From assembly GCF_003990645.1 (NCBI RefSeq), contig NZ_RYZK01000002.1:248001-312000 (forward strand): a stretch of DNA of 64,000 nt. Reading direction: 5' to 3'. Below the pieces are notes generated by a model, which saw nothing but the letters and a program-made list of their open reading frames with translations, was not told the DNA's origin and made no database searches. Every line of letters begins with the position of its first letter. The stretch's first letter is position 1. Made by a program: the position numbers and the translations under genes. The stretch is from Shimia sediminis (GTDB lineage: Bacteria > Pseudomonadota > Alphaproteobacteria > Rhodobacterales > Rhodobacteraceae). Of this stretch, positions 36,805 to 46,671 are shown one piece after another.

Positions 36805-37656
36805 CAGGGTCGAAACAAGCTGGCGCAGGGCCTGCGATTGTGGCCCGGAACGGGCGGTCAGGTACATCTGGCGGGCAAGTTTGAGGTGTTGTGGAAAGGG
36901 CGCGATAAGCGTGCCCTTTTCCAGATGCGGTCGGACAAGCGAGGCATGCGCCATCAACACGCCTGCCCCACTTAGCGCATCCTCAACCGCAAGCGCATAG
37001 AGAGACAGAACCGGCCCCTGTGGCACCACCTGAGAAGCACCGACATGGTCGAGCCACAAGCGCCAATCGCCGGACCAAACCGCATCACTGATGCAGGGCA
37101 CCCTAGCGAGGTCATGGGGCGTGGATAGACGCTTGGCGAGTTCAGCTGTGCAAACGGGAAAAATCACATCGTCGTCCAGTACGACATCGCCCTCATCCCC
37201 ATAAAAAATCGCCAGATCATAAGGCTCACGCGCGAGGTTGGGTGGCGTTTCCATGGCTGTGACGGAGAGCGTCAGATCGGGCAATAGTTGGCGCAAGGCA
37301 GGCATACGCGGCGCGAGCCACAGCTGGGCAATCGCCGGTAGCGCCGCAATATGTACCTGATTGGGCGCGGTTGCCTGTCGCAACACCTGTACCGATGCCG
37401 CCACCTGATCGAAGGCCTCGGTCAATGGTGCTAGCGTTGCAAGCCCTGCTTTGGTCAACGCGACCCCATGCACACGTCTTTCGAACAGGGGCGCCCCTGC
37501 CCAGGCTTCAAGTTGCTTGACCTGCTGTGCCACGGCCCCAGGGGTCACGCACAGTTCCTCGGCTGCGCGTTTGAACCCCCCGAGCCGCGCCGCAGCCTCA
37601 AAGGCGCGCAAGGCGGTGAGCGGGGGGGATGGCGGACGGGGAGGTTTCACTGACAT
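36784..37656 (-). CDS. LysR family transcriptional regulator
   Basis: A 290-residue regulator with an N-terminal winged helix-turn-helix ([32 protein letters not shown]) and a C-terminal periplasmic-binding-like effector domain. It is GcvA-like in its DNA-binding part. ATG 37656 was chosen; the longer frame has no LysR character. It diverges from the SHMT-like gene 102 bases away, so it probably controls that gene. The effector is unknown. It overlaps deoD by 21 bases at the 3' ends. Confidence 0.9.
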
Positions 37657-37758
37657 AGAGCAAGGCCCAGAAATTCTATGCCTAGATATCATGAAATCTG
37701 GTTTGCGCAAAAGCGACGATTTCGATTGATTGGTCGCATCGATTTGATGGAGACCAAC

Positions 37759-39081
37759 ATGACCAATCTTGCCAGACGTGACTGGGTGCCAGACCACTGT
37801 GAAAACCGCATCCAAGCCATCGCACAGGACACTGCATCGCGGGATAGCAAAACGCTGAATGCGCGGCTTGACGAATTGGTCGCCCAAAACCGTCAGATCC
37901 ATGAACGGGATTGTTTCAACCTGAACCCCGCCACCAACGTGATGAACCCGCGCGCCGAGGCGATGCTGTCCAGTGGTCTCGGCAGCCGCCCCTCGCTGGG
38001 CTATCCCGGCGACAAATACGAGATGGGGTTGGAAGCGATTGAAGAGATCGAGGTGATCGCTGCGGAACTCTCAGCCGAAGTCTTTAACGCGCGCCACGCG
38101 GAAATCCGGGTCCCCTCCGGGGCAATCGGCAATCTTTATGCATTCATGGCCCTGACGACACCCGGCAATGCGATCATCGTGCCGCCCGCTACGGTGGGCG
38201 GGCATGTGACCCACCACGCAGATGGCTGCGCCGGGTTATATGGGTTGGCAAGCCACCCTGCACCGGTGGATGAAGGCGGCTATTCTGTCGATCTCGCTGC
38301 GCTGGCTGACCTGGCAGAGCGTGTGCGTCCAAAGATGATCACCATAGGCGGCTCGCTGAACCTATGCGAACACCCGGTGCGCGAGATCCGCGAGATTGCC
38401 GATGGCGTGGGTGCAAAGGTGCTGTTTGACGCCGCGCATCAATGCGGGATCATCGCGGGCAAGGCCTGGAAAAACCCGCTGGACGAAGGGGCACATCTGA
38501 TGACGATGAGCACCTACAAAAGCCTTGGAGGACCGCCATCAGGCCTGATCGTCACAAATGACGACGAGATCGCCGAACGGCTCGACAAAATTGCCTTTCC
38601 GGGCATGACGGCCAACTTTGACGCGGCCAAATCCGCAGCCCTTGCGGTGACCATGCTGGATTGGCGCGACTTTGGCAGGGCTTACGCGAAAGAGATGATC
38701 GAGATGTCGCGCGCCATGGCCGAGGCGTTGATGGACCAGGGCATCCCAGTATTCCAAACCCGCCACGGCGCAACCCAGTCGCACCAGTTTGCGGTCGAAG
38801 CCGCGGCCTATGGCGGCGGTCAGGCCGCGTCAAAAACCCTTAGGAAAGCCGGGTTCCTGGCCTGCGGCATTGGGCTGCCCATCGCTGAGGTCGAGGGGGA
38901 TCTGAACGGTCTGCGGATCGGGACGCCGGAAATGGTACGTTGGGGCATGACCAAGGATCACGCCCCAGAGCTGGCCCGGCTGATCGCGGCGGCGTTGCGG
39001 GCCAACGACCCAGGCACCCTTGCCCCGGAAGTATCGGAGTGGCGACGGACCTTTGACAAGCTGCACTTCGTCCACGCGTGA
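37759..39081 (+). CDS. SHMT-like fold-type I PLP enzyme
   Basis: A 440-residue PLP enzyme related to serine hydroxymethyltransferase: LGSRPSLGYPGDKYEMGLEAIEEIE near the start, a GGSLNLCEHP segment, and the lysine K254 in MSTYKSLGGPPSG. Unlike housekeeping GlyA, the lysine sits in STYKSLGG instead of a TTTHK block, so it is a divergent paralogue. It may act on another beta-hydroxy or methyl amino acid. ATG 37759 was chosen because GGAGAC lies 5-10 bases upstream; ATG 37747 is an alternative. It is divergent from a LysR gene. Confidence 0.8.
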   Translation: MTNLARRDWVPDHCENRIQAIAQDTASRDSKTLNARLDELVAQNRQIHERDCFNLNPATNVMNPRAEAMLSSGLGSRPSLGYPGDKYEMGLEAIEEIEVIAAELSAEVFNARHAEIRVPSGAIGNLYAFMALTTPGNAIIVPPATVGGHVTHHADGCAGLYGLASHPAPVDEGGYSVDLAALADLAERVRPKMITIGGSLNLCEHPVREIREIADGVGAKVLFDAAHQCGIIAGKAWKNPLDEGAHLMTMSTYKSLGGPPSGLIVTNDDEIAERLDKIAFPGMTANFDAAKSAALAVTMLDWRDFGRAYAKEMIEMSRAMAEALMDQGIPVFQTRHGATQSHQFAVEAAAYGGGQAASKTLRKAGFLACGIGLPIAEVEGDLNGLRIGTPEMVRWGMTKDHAPELARLIAAALRANDPGTLAPEVSEWRRTFDKLHFVHA

Positions 39082-39133
39082 CCGAGGCTGATAACAGGTG
39101 CCTAAACCATGCAGATCGCTGGCCGAGGTGCCC

Positions 39134-41008
39134 CTATCCCTTTTCGTGGAAGTAGTCGTAGATCGATTCAGCCAGCGCACCCGATATTCCGTCCACGGCC
39201 TTGAGATCCGCGAGGTTTGCTCGGCTCACGGCCTTGGCTGAGCCGAAATGCGCCAGAAGCGCGCGCTTGCGCGTGGCGCCGACGCCCGGCACATCATCCA
39301 GCGGTGTCGCGCCCACGGCCTTGGAACGTTTCGCACGGTGGGTTCCGATGGCAAACCTGTGCGCCTCGTCCCGCATGCGTTGCACGAAATAGAGCACCGG
39401 ATCATTGCGCCGCAACGCGAAGGGGCGCGCACCGATGCGGTGAAACTCTTCCTTGCCGTGGTCGCGATCAACGCCTTTGGCCACACCCACCATGGCGATG
39501 TCCTCAACGCCCAGTTCTCGCATGATCTCTGCCACGGCCGAGACCTGACCGGCCCCCCCGTCAATCAAAAGCAGGTCCGGCCACATCCCGTGATCGCGGT
39601 CGGGATCCTCTTTCAGGAGCCGCTTGAAACGCCGTGTCAGCACCTCTTTCATCATGCCAAAGTCATCGCCCGGTGTCAGGCTCTCACCTTTGATGTTGAA
39701 CTTGCGATAGCTGTTTTTCAGGAAACCCTCGGGCCCGGCGACAATCATCGCGCCCACCGCATGCGCGCCCTGGATGTGGCTGTTGTCATAGACCTCGATC
39801 CGTTGAGGGGGGGCCTCAAGTTCAAAGGCCTCGGCCAGTCCCTTGAGCAGCTTAGCCTGTGTTGCGGTCTCACTCATCTTGCGCGCAAGGCTCTCTCGGG
39901 CATTGCGGGCGGCCCCGGCGATCAGCTCGGCCTTTTCGCCCCGTTGCGGTACGACGATCTCGACCTTGCGGCCCAGTTTTTGGGTCAGTGCCTCGGACAT
40001 CAGATCGGCATTGTCGATCGGGTGCGACAGGATCAGCTGCCGGGGTGGCTCCTTGGTGTCGTAGAACTGACCGATAAAGGCCTCGAGCACCTCGGCTTCA
40101 TCGATCTCGTTGCCAACGCGTGGGTAGTAGTCGCGGTTGCCCCAGTTCTGGTTGGCGCGGATAAAGAACACCTGCACACAGGCCTGCCCGTTCTCCAGAT
40201 GCAACGCGATCACATCCGCCTCGGCTACGCCCTGTGGGTTGATACCCTGCGATGCCTGCACCTGTGTCAACGCGCGGATACGGTCGCGCAGCGAGGCGGC
40301 GCGCTCAAACTCCATCGCGTCCGAGGCCGCCTGCATCTGCTTGGCCAGTGTCTCTTGGATCTGCGTAGAGCGACCGGATAGAAAGCGCTCGGCGTCGCGC
40401 ACGCTCTCGGCGTAGTCCCCTTCGGAGATCATACCCACACACGGACCTGAACAGCGCTTGATCTGATAGAGCAGGCAGGGCCGCGTCCGGCTTTCCAGCT
40501 GCGCATCTGAACAGTTCCGCAGCAGGAACACTTTTTGCAATTGGCTCAGTGTCCGGTTCACGGCCCCGGCGCTGGCAAAGGGGCCATAATACTTGCCCTT
40601 TTCTTTCTTGGCGCCCCGATGTTTCTTGATCTGGGGAAAGGTATGCTCGGCGCTGACCAGGATATTTGGAAAACTCTTATCGTCGCGCAGAAGCACATTG
40701 TACTTGGGCTTCAGCTGCTTGATGAGGTTCTGCTCCAGCAACAGCGCCTCGGTCTCGGTCTTTGTCGTGAGGAACATCATCGACGCGGTTTCCGAGATCA
40801 TGCGCGCGATGCGCCCGGAATGGCCCGCAGGGCGGGCATAGTTCGACACGCGCGCCTTCAGATTCCGCGCCTTGCCGACGTAGAGCACCCGCGCCTGGGC
40901 ATCCAGCATCCGGTAGACACCCGGCGAGCTGTCCAGCGATTTCAGATAGCTCTGAATGCAGGCAAAACCGCTGGGTGCGTCGGGCGTTGTTTCGGGAGAC
41001 TCATTCAT
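39134..41008 (-). CDS. uvrC: UvrABC system protein C
   Basis: A 624-residue excinuclease subunit that makes both incisions during nucleotide excision repair. The N-terminal GIY-YIG nuclease domain ([28 protein letters not shown]) is at about residues 28-55, a UVR helix near 210-230 ([18 protein letters not shown]), and a C-terminal RNase-H-like part plus helix-hairpin-helix pair ([18 protein letters not shown]). Length is normal. It converges on the SHMT-like gene and has a 338-base non-coding region upstream. Confidence 0.97.
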   Translation of the reverse strand: MNESPETTPDAPSGFACIQSYLKSLDSSPGVYRMLDAQARVLYVGKARNLKARVSNYARPAGHSGRIARMISETASMMFLTTKTETEALLLEQNLIKQLKPKYNVLLRDDKSFPNILVSAEHTFPQIKKHRGAKKEKGKYYGPFASAGAVNRTLSQLQKVFLLRNCSDAQLESRTRPCLLYQIKRCSGPCVGMISEGDYAESVRDAERFLSGRSTQIQETLAKQMQAASDAMEFERAASLRDRIRALTQVQASQGINPQGVAEADVIALHLENGQACVQVFFIRANQNWGNRDYYPRVGNEIDEAEVLEAFIGQFYDTKEPPRQLILSHPIDNADLMSEALTQKLGRKVEIVVPQRGEKAELIAGAARNARESLARKMSETATQAKLLKGLAEAFELEAPPQRIEVYDNSHIQGAHAVGAMIVAGPEGFLKNSYRKFNIKGESLTPGDDFGMMKEVLTRRFKRLLKEDPDRDHGMWPDLLLIDGGAGQVSAVAEIMRELGVEDIAMVGVAKGVDRDHGKEEFHRIGARPFALRRNDPVLYFVQRMRDEAHRFAIGTHRAKRSKAVGATPLDDVPGVGATRKRALLAHFGSAKAVSRANLADLKAVDGISGALAESIYDYFHEKG

Positions 41009-41346
41009 CCTTTAACGAGATATGATTCTTTCTCCTCCGCTGCAATCTTCACGACGCTGGCGCAAGAGAAAACATGTCCACGATTCCTGTGGATAAGTCT
41101 GGAGATATCTTTCCGCCGCTTGGGAATTTTCGTTACTTTTAAGCCATTTCGCCGGTTTGCCTAAAAAATAGGCACAACTTTAAGTTACTGAAAATAAAAG
41201 ATATAATAATGGGGAACATCCAAACGACTGAAATCATTAAGAAATTTGTAACGTATTTGTAACGCAATCGAGAGGAGTGCAAAACTTGCAGCGCAGGGTC
41301 AGCTTTTCCTGCCGAAATCTGGCAGGAGCTGGTGTTCATAAGCGGG
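41009..41346. other. AT-rich non-coding region with promoter-like features
   Basis: No gene of normal size lies here. On the plus strand it holds TATAAT (41202-41207), a tandem ATTTGTAACG direct repeat with 11-base period (41244-41264), a strong GAGAGGAG ribosome-like site (41270-41277), and a TTG opening a 23-codon frame that ends at 41357. A GCCTA/TAGGC hairpin is at 41159-41173 and TCCTGCC/GGCAGGA at 41307-41327. The uvrC promoter should also be here on the minus strand. See findings. Confidence 0.5.
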
Positions 41347-42297
41347 TCAGGAACTGAGCACGCAGACGATGTAAGTGACATAGAGAACCGTCAGTGCGAT
41401 GCCCCAGACACGGTTGATATCCTTGCGGAAATAGACAAATGGCACGAGCAGGATCGACGCACCGAGCATCACCCACAGATCAAACTCCAGGAACTCGGGA
41501 TCGACGGGCAAAGGCCCCACCAGCGACGCAATGCCAATGATCGCCAACAGGTTAAACATGTTTGACCCGATGACATTGCCGATCGCGACATCGGCCTGAC
41601 GGCGCAGGGCGGCCATAGTGGTGGTGGCCAGCTCCGGCAGCGATGTGCCCAGCGCCACCAGCGTCAATCCGATCACGGACTCACTGACCCCATAGCGGCG
41701 GGCAATAATCTCGGCGCTGTCGATCAAGAGATCAGCCCCCAGCGGCAACCCGATCAGACCAAGCGCCAGAAAGATCACGATCTTCCACCAGGGCATGTCC
41801 GGGTCGGCGCCTTCTGGTTCTTCGTCGTCTGTGGTTTTACAACCGTTCTTGCGATGGGCTTTGGCGTCCAGCACCGCGTGGCTTAAGATATAGAAAAGAA
41901 TTGTCAGGAGGATCACACCACTGATCCAATCGAAAACCCCACGGAACGCCAGGGCGATGAAGATCACCGAGGCGACGATCATCTGCCGATAGGATTTGCG
42001 CGAGTCACAGGCCGAGGTGTGCAGCACCGCGAGCATGGCAGGAAACCCCAGAACCAACAGGATGTTAGCGGTATTGGAGCCAACCACGTTCCCGATGGCG
42101 ATGCCCGGCACATTCTTCAGAACAGCTTGAATCGAGATCAACAACTCGGGTGCCGAGGTGCCAAAGGCGACGATGGTCAGGCTGACGATCAACGCCGGAA
42201 TACCCAGCCGCAGCGCCAGGTTCACCGCGCCACGCACCAGCGCGTCGCCTGCCAGAAGCAGGATCAACAGCCCTAAACCCGCGAGAAGCCATTCCAT
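41347..42297 (-). CDS. Calcium/sodium antiporter (CaxA/YrbG type)
   Basis: A 316-residue inner-membrane protein with about ten helices of the Ca2+/cation antiporter superfamily. Two alpha-repeats with the GNVVGSNTANILLVLG and GNVIGSNMFNLLAIIG motifs mark the ion-binding region. The middle cytoplasmic loop (about 130-165) is highly charged. It is the K-dependent YrbG-like type. Its start lies 3 bases after the stop of a small zinc-ribbon protein, and that follows the S49 peptidase, so the three genes form one minus-strand unit. Confidence 0.92.
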   Translation of the reverse strand: MEWLLAGLGLLILLLAGDALVRGAVNLALRLGIPALIVSLTIVAFGTSAPELLISIQAVLKNVPGIAIGNVVGSNTANILLVLGFPAMLAVLHTSACDSRKSYRQMIVASVIFIALAFRGVFDWISGVILLTILFYILSHAVLDAKAHRKNGCKTTDDEEPEGADPDMPWWKIVIFLALGLIGLPLGADLLIDSAEIIARRYGVSESVIGLTLVALGTSLPELATTTMAALRRQADVAIGNVIGSNMFNLLAIIGIASLVGPLPVDPEFLEFDLWVMLGASILLVPFVYFRKDINRVWGIALTVLYVTYIVCVLSS

Positions 42298-42300
42298 AGG

Positions 42301-42468
42301 TTACCCTCTTCCCTTTTCGCAGGGACAAGGCCCTTTGCCGATCTTGAAGCGTCCACACTTTCGGCACTTGGCAGATTGCAGCCGCTTTTTCCCCGGATAG
42401 GTCAATTTGCCGAACATAGCCAGCACGGCCATGAAAGCGAGGAAAAGGGCGACAATCTTGAAAATCAC
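42301..42468 (-). CDS. Small membrane protein with C-terminal zinc-ribbon-like motif
   Basis: A 55-residue protein with one N-terminal membrane helix (VIFKIVALFLAFMAVLAMFG) followed by a short Cys cluster CRKCG...CPC near the end. I recognise the shape as a common short protein in Rhodobacteraceae. The start is GTG 42468, one base after the sppA stop; a longer ATG frame at 42498 lies inside sppA and is less likely. Function is unknown. Confidence 0.65.
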   Translation of the reverse strand: MIFKIVALFLAFMAVLAMFGKLTYPGKKRLQSAKCRKCGRFKIGKGPCPCEKGRG

Positions 42469-42469
42469 G

Positions 42470-43267
42470 TCAGAGGCCAAAACGTGCAAACTCGGCACGC
42501 TCCTCGATTGCGGTCAGGGCGTCGGTGGCCACGGAAGACCCGAAGCGTTGCCAGATCGGGCGACGGGCTTCGTAGCGGCGGAACTTGACGTCTTTGCCAA
42601 ATCTCTCCTTCAGGACCGGCACCAGATGGCCGATCCCATCAATCAGCCCCCGCTCGACGGCCTTTTCGCCCACCCAGATGTCTCCGGTGAACAGATCAAT
42701 CGAGTCATCCAGCTTGGCACCACGACGCTCTTTCACATGGGCGATGAAATTCTCGTGGGTCTGCTCAAGCAAATCTTTCAGGCGATCAATGTCCTCGGTC
42801 TTTTCCGGACGAAATGGGTCCAGCATCGACTTTGACTTGCCCGCCGTATGCACGCGACGCTCGACACCGTGCCTTGACAATAGCTCATGCGCGCCGAAGC
42901 TGGCATAAATCACCCCGATAGAGCCCAGGATCGAATTGCGGTCAGCATAGATTTCATCCGCTGCCGTCGCCAGCCAATAGCCGCCAGAGGCTGCAACATC
43001 CTCGACAAAGGCGATGACGGGAACCTCTTTCTCCTCGGCCAGCCGGCGAATGCGCGCGCCGATCAGCGAAGATTGCACCGGCGATCCACCCGGAGAATTG
43101 ATCTGCAACGCGACGGCGGCGGGTTTGCCCTTGGCAAAGGCTTTTTCGATCAGCGGCGCAAGCGACTGATCATTCAGCGCCCCACGGCCACTGGCACCTA
43201 TGGCACCCGAGAGGCGCACTACGGCAACAGTTGGGGTGGATTTCAGAAAAGGGATCCAGCGTTTCAT
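42470..43267 (-). CDS. sppA: S49 family (SppA-like) peptidase
   Basis: A 265-residue membrane-associated serine protease of the short SppA type, which degrades signal peptides left after secretion. The catalytic serine is in AASGGYWLA and a lysine in AGKSKSMLDPF, giving the Ser-Lys dyad of the family; LQINSPGGSP is the oxyanion region. No long N-terminal membrane helix is visible in the chosen protein (ATG 43267, giving MKRWIPFLK). The 328-residue longer frame is not protein-like at its N-terminus. It is followed immediately by the small zinc-ribbon protein and the antiporter. Confidence 0.92.
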   Translation of the reverse strand: MKRWIPFLKSTPTVAVVRLSGAIGASGRGALNDQSLAPLIEKAFAKGKPAAVALQINSPGGSPVQSSLIGARIRRLAEEKEVPVIAFVEDVAASGGYWLATAADEIYADRNSILGSIGVIYASFGAHELLSRHGVERRVHTAGKSKSMLDPFRPEKTEDIDRLKDLLEQTHENFIAHVKERRGAKLDDSIDLFTGDIWVGEKAVERGLIDGIGHLVPVLKERFGKDVKFRRYEARRPIWQRFGSSVATDALTAIEERAEFARFGL

Positions 43268-43376
43268 GGAATGGCATTTAAAATCGCGAACGGGTGCAGA
43301 CAAGGTCAGAGCCTCAGGAAAGATGGGGCGTGGCAGAAATACCCAGCCTCGCCCCATGTGATTTTCCAGTGCCGCA

Positions 43377-44138
43377 TCAGCTGCGAATGCGCCAGCCAGA
43401 GCGGAAAATCCACCAGATTGCCGCCAAACACAGGGCGGTAAAGCCAGCAATCGCAACCAAGCTCATCCCAATCGGAACATCCGCCAGTCCAAAGAAGGCC
43501 CAGCGGAACCCCGAGATCAGGTAGACCACCGGATTGAACAGGGTGATTGTCTGCCAGATCGGCGGCAGCATCGAGATCGAATAAAACGACCCGCCCAGAA
43601 AGATCAGGGGCGTGATGATCAGGAGCGGTACCAATTGCAGCTGCTCAAAGTTCCCTGCCCAGATGCCGATAATGAACCCCATCAGCGCAAAGCTGACACA
43701 GGTCAGCACCAGAAAGGCCACCATGGCCACCGGGTGCTGAATTTGCAGATCCACAAACAGCGATGCCGTCGCCAGGATCACCACCCCGATAAACAAGGCC
43801 TTGGTGGCCGCTGCCCCGACATAGCCCAGCACGATCTCGAGAAAGCTCAGCGGGGCGGACAACAACTCGTAAGTCGTACCGAGGAACTTTGGAAAGTAGA
43901 TGCCGAAAGAGGCGTTCGAGATTGCTTGTGTGATCACCGAGAGCATGACCAGCCCCGGCACGATAAACGCGCCATAGCTGACGCCCTCGACCTCTTGGAT
44001 GCGGCTGCCAATTGCGGCGCCGAAGACAACGAAGTACAGCGATGTGGAGATCACCGGCGAGATGAAGCTTTGTGCGAGCGTGCGGAAAAACCGATGCATT
44101 TCCGTGACGTAGATGGCGCTGATGGCAGCCCAGTTCAT
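43377..44138 (-). CDS. ABC-2 type transporter permease
   Basis: A 253-residue permease with six hydrophobic helices and the ABC-2 signature pattern [26 protein letters not shown], near the N-terminus. It belongs to the YadH-like group of exporter permeases. Its ATG overlaps the stop of the ATPase gene as ATGA. The cargo is unknown. Confidence 0.92.
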   Translation of the reverse strand: MNWAAISAIYVTEMHRFFRTLAQSFISPVISTSLYFVVFGAAIGSRIQEVEGVSYGAFIVPGLVMLSVITQAISNASFGIYFPKFLGTTYELLSAPLSFLEIVLGYVGAAATKALFIGVVILATASLFVDLQIQHPVAMVAFLVLTCVSFALMGFIIGIWAGNFEQLQLVPLLIITPLIFLGGSFYSISMLPPIWQTITLFNPVVYLISGFRWAFFGLADVPIGMSLVAIAGFTALCLAAIWWIFRSGWRIRS

Positions 44139-45064
44139 GCGGCATCCTCCCGGACCAGTGAGACAAAGATTTCTTCCAGACTGCTTTCTTGGGTCCGAAT
44201 GTCACGCAGGACAAGGCCCGCGGCCGCAATGTCGTTCAACAGTTGCGTGATACCTGTGCGTTCGCCGCGCGTGTCATAACTGTAGTGCAGGCTTTGGCCA
44301 TCCGTTGCCAGCTCTAACCCATGCGGGTTCAGTGCCTCGGGGATAGCTTCGATACGTTCCTGCAGCTCGATCTGCAGGTGCTTTTGCCCCAGCCGCGCCA
44401 TCAGAGTTGCCTTGTCCTCAACCAACAGCAGTTCACCTTTGTTGATGACACCGACACGGTCGGCAATGGCCTCGGCTTCTTCGATGTAGTGAGTGGTCAG
44501 GATGATCGTCACGCCCTGCGCCTGCAGCTCGGAAACGATGTCCCACATATCCTTGCGCAGTTCTACGTCGACACCTGCAGTCGGCTCGTCCAGGAACAGG
44601 ATCCGCGGTTCATGGACCAGGGCCTTGGCGATCAGCACACGGCGCTTCATGCCGCCGGACAATTCCATCGCGCGGGCATTGCGTTTGTCCCAGAGGGACA
44701 ATTGCCGCAGGACCTTTTCAACGTAGGCCTCATCACGGGGCTTGCCGAACAATCCACGCGAAAACCTCACCGTATCGATCACCTTGGTAAAAGGTTCCAG
44801 GTTGATCTCTTGCGGCACCAGCCCAATCAGGTTCCGCGCCTGACGATAGTCGCGCACCGCATCAAACCCACCAACCGTGATCGACCCTGTGCCGACATTG
44901 GTGATGCCGCAGATCGTAGAAATCAAGGTCGTCTTGCCGGCACCGTTCGGCCCCAGAAGCGCGATGATCTCGCCTTCTTCAATAGACAGGTTCACGCCCT
45001 TGAGCGCTTCGAACCCGCCATCATACGTTTTCCGCAAATCACGGATGTCGACGATTGCCGCCAT
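44135..45064 (-). CDS. ABC-2 type transporter ATP-binding protein
   Basis: A 309-residue ATPase with Walker [10 protein letters not shown] near residue 39, signature LSGGMKRR, and Walker [13 protein letters not shown]. The C-terminal extension (about 75 residues) resembles the YadG/CcmA-type of exporter ATPases. It is co-transcribed with the permease (ATGA overlap) and forms an exporter of unknown substrate. The gap to the next minus-strand gene is 90 bases. Confidence 0.93.
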   Translation of the reverse strand: MAAIVDIRDLRKTYDGGFEALKGVNLSIEEGEIIALLGPNGAGKTTLISTICGITNVGTGSITVGGFDAVRDYRQARNLIGLVPQEINLEPFTKVIDTVRFSRGLFGKPRDEAYVEKVLRQLSLWDKRNARAMELSGGMKRRVLIAKALVHEPRILFLDEPTAGVDVELRKDMWDIVSELQAQGVTIILTTHYIEEAEAIADRVGVINKGELLLVEDKATLMARLGQKHLQIELQERIEAIPEALNPHGLELATDGQSLHYSYDTRGERTGITQLLNDIAAAGLVLRDIRTQESSLEEIFVSLVREDAA

Positions 45065-45154
45065 TCTACCCCTCCTGTTCGCGCCTCAGATTACCAGTCG
45101 GCGCTCCGGATTAAACCGGCTTTTGGACAGAGGTATGTGTGCGCCAACGCAGGA

Positions 45155-45682
45155 TCAACCACCGGTCAGCTTCTTGATCCAACCTTTCTTCTCTCCGTCA
45201 GGTGCCTCTTCGTCTTCTGGCGAAGACTCCTCGGCCTCTGCAGGGCCTTCCAGAGCCTCTTGCAGGTTCGAAAAAAACTGGTCGGCCATCTTCTTGGCGA
45301 ACCCATCGATCAGGCGGCTGCCCAGTTGTGCAAGTTTACCGCCAACTTTAGCATCCACTTCATATTCCAGCAGGGTGCCGCCTTCGGTCGCAGTCAACTT
45401 GACGTCTGCGCCACCCTTGGCAAACCCTGCAGCACCCCCTTTGCCTTCGCCCGAGAGCGTTAGGCTTTGATGCTCGACGAGGTCGGAAAGGTTTACATGG
45501 CCCTTGAACGTCGCCTTGACCGGGCCAACCTTTTGCACAACCACCGCATCGAACCCGTCTTCGACCGTGCCGGTCAGCTCTTTGGCGCCCGGCACACATT
45601 GCCCCAGCACCTCGGCGCTTAGAAGGGCATTCCAAACTTCGGTAACAGGCGCGGCAATCTCGCGCTGATCGCTCATATGCAT
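45155..45682 (-). CDS. CoxG-like SRPBCC protein
   Basis: A 175-residue protein of the START/SRPBCC fold with an opening typical of CoxG: IAAPVTEVWNALLSAEVLGQCVPGAKEL. CoxG takes part in maturation or anchoring of CO dehydrogenase, but no coxL/M/S genes are present here, so it may serve another purpose. ATG 45682 was chosen for its AGAGGA site; ATG 45676 is an alternative. The tail (about 30 residues) is acidic and then basic. Confidence 0.85.
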   Translation of the reverse strand: MHMSDQREIAAPVTEVWNALLSAEVLGQCVPGAKELTGTVEDGFDAVVVQKVGPVKATFKGHVNLSDLVEHQSLTLSGEGKGGAAGFAKGGADVKLTATEGGTLLEYEVDAKVGGKLAQLGSRLIDGFAKKMADQFFSNLQEALEGPAEAEESSPEDEEAPDGEKKGWIKKLTGG

Positions 45683-45734
45683 GTGCTGTCCTCTCTCCTC
45701 GTCTCGACAAGGTAGAGCGCGGTTCTCGGAACGT

Positions 45735-46595
45735 CTAGCGGTTGGACTTGGGAATTTCCTCGTTCCGGGTCCAGTCAAAGGTACCTTCGTCGCGCTCTTG
45801 CACTGCCTGTTTCCAGCCCTTGGCCTCGGAGCGATCCTTAAAGTTCATGCCTTCAGGCGAATGCCGGGTGATGCCGTCAAAGATCGTCGCCAGCCGCTGG
45901 GTTTCATTCAGGCCCATAGCCTCAACCGCTTGATTGATAACCATCTTCTGCATCGCCAGCTGGTTGATCGGGACCGACGCCATGCGAGACGCGAGACGCT
46001 CCACCTCATCATCCAGCTCGTCTGACGGCACGGCCTTAAGCACCAACCCCATGTCCGCAGCTTCGCGTCCTGAGACCTTGTCACCGGTCAACAGCATACG
46101 TTTGGCTTTTTCCATGCCCAACCGGTAGACCCACATCTGCGTGGTCGGCGACCCCCAGACGCGGGCGGGCATATAGCCGATCTGAGCATCCTCAGCCATC
46201 ACCGTCAGATCGGCACAAAGCGCGATGTCAGACCCGCCCGCCACGGCAAAGCCATGCACCTTGCAAACCACCGGCTTCATCGCACGAAAGAGCGACATGA
46301 AATCCTGCGTGTTCTTCCACATGAACTGATAGTCTTTCATGGGGTCCCAGGGCATTTCCTGCACGCCGGGATTGCCGCCTTCGGCCTCGGCAAAGGCCAT
46401 CAGGTCATAGCCCGAGCAAAAGGCCTTGCCCGCACCTGACAGGATCATGACGTGCACATCGGGGTCTGCCTCGGCCTCGGCTACGGCGGCGGCAATCTGG
46501 CCCGGCATTTCCAGTGAGATGGCGTTCATCACCTCGGGACGGTTGAGTGTGATGCGGCCGATGCGACCGTCTTTTTCGTACGCGACATGCGACAT
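45735..46595 (-). CDS. Enoyl-CoA hydratase/isomerase family protein
   Basis: A 286-residue crotonase-fold protein with the oxyanion-hole segments GKAFCSGYDLMAF near residue 63 and VHGFAVAGGSDIALCADL near 115. The catalytic glutamates seen in true hydratases (E144/E164 type) are not obvious: the matching stretch reads MPARVWGSPTTQMW. So the reaction may be an isomerase, thioesterase or other CoA chemistry. ATG 46595 has AAGGAGGA. A CoxG-like gene follows 53 bases later. Confidence 0.87.
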   Translation of the reverse strand: MSHVAYEKDGRIGRITLNRPEVMNAISLEMPGQIAAAVAEAEADPDVHVMILSGAGKAFCSGYDLMAFAEAEGGNPGVQEMPWDPMKDYQFMWKNTQDFMSLFRAMKPVVCKVHGFAVAGGSDIALCADLTVMAEDAQIGYMPARVWGSPTTQMWVYRLGMEKAKRMLLTGDKVSGREAADMGLVLKAVPSDELDDEVERLASRMASVPINQLAMQKMVINQAVEAMGLNETQRLATIFDGITRHSPEGMNFKDRSEAKGWKQAVQERDEGTFDWTRNEEIPKSNR

Positions 46596-46671
46596 GGATG
46601 GTCCTCCTTGCGCCACAGCTAATCAGGAAAACCGGCCCCCGCACAGTCCCGGTTTTTGTGACGTTGCGAGG

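Noticed and set aside
41139-41381. 80-codon minus-strand frame in the uvrC upstream region
   Set aside because: It spans hairpins and AT-rich control-like DNA, has no ribosome site and no family resemblance.
43268-43456. N-terminal extension of the S49 peptidase
   Set aside because: The extra 63 residues have no protein-like pattern. ATG 43267 gives an MKRW start close to the family start.
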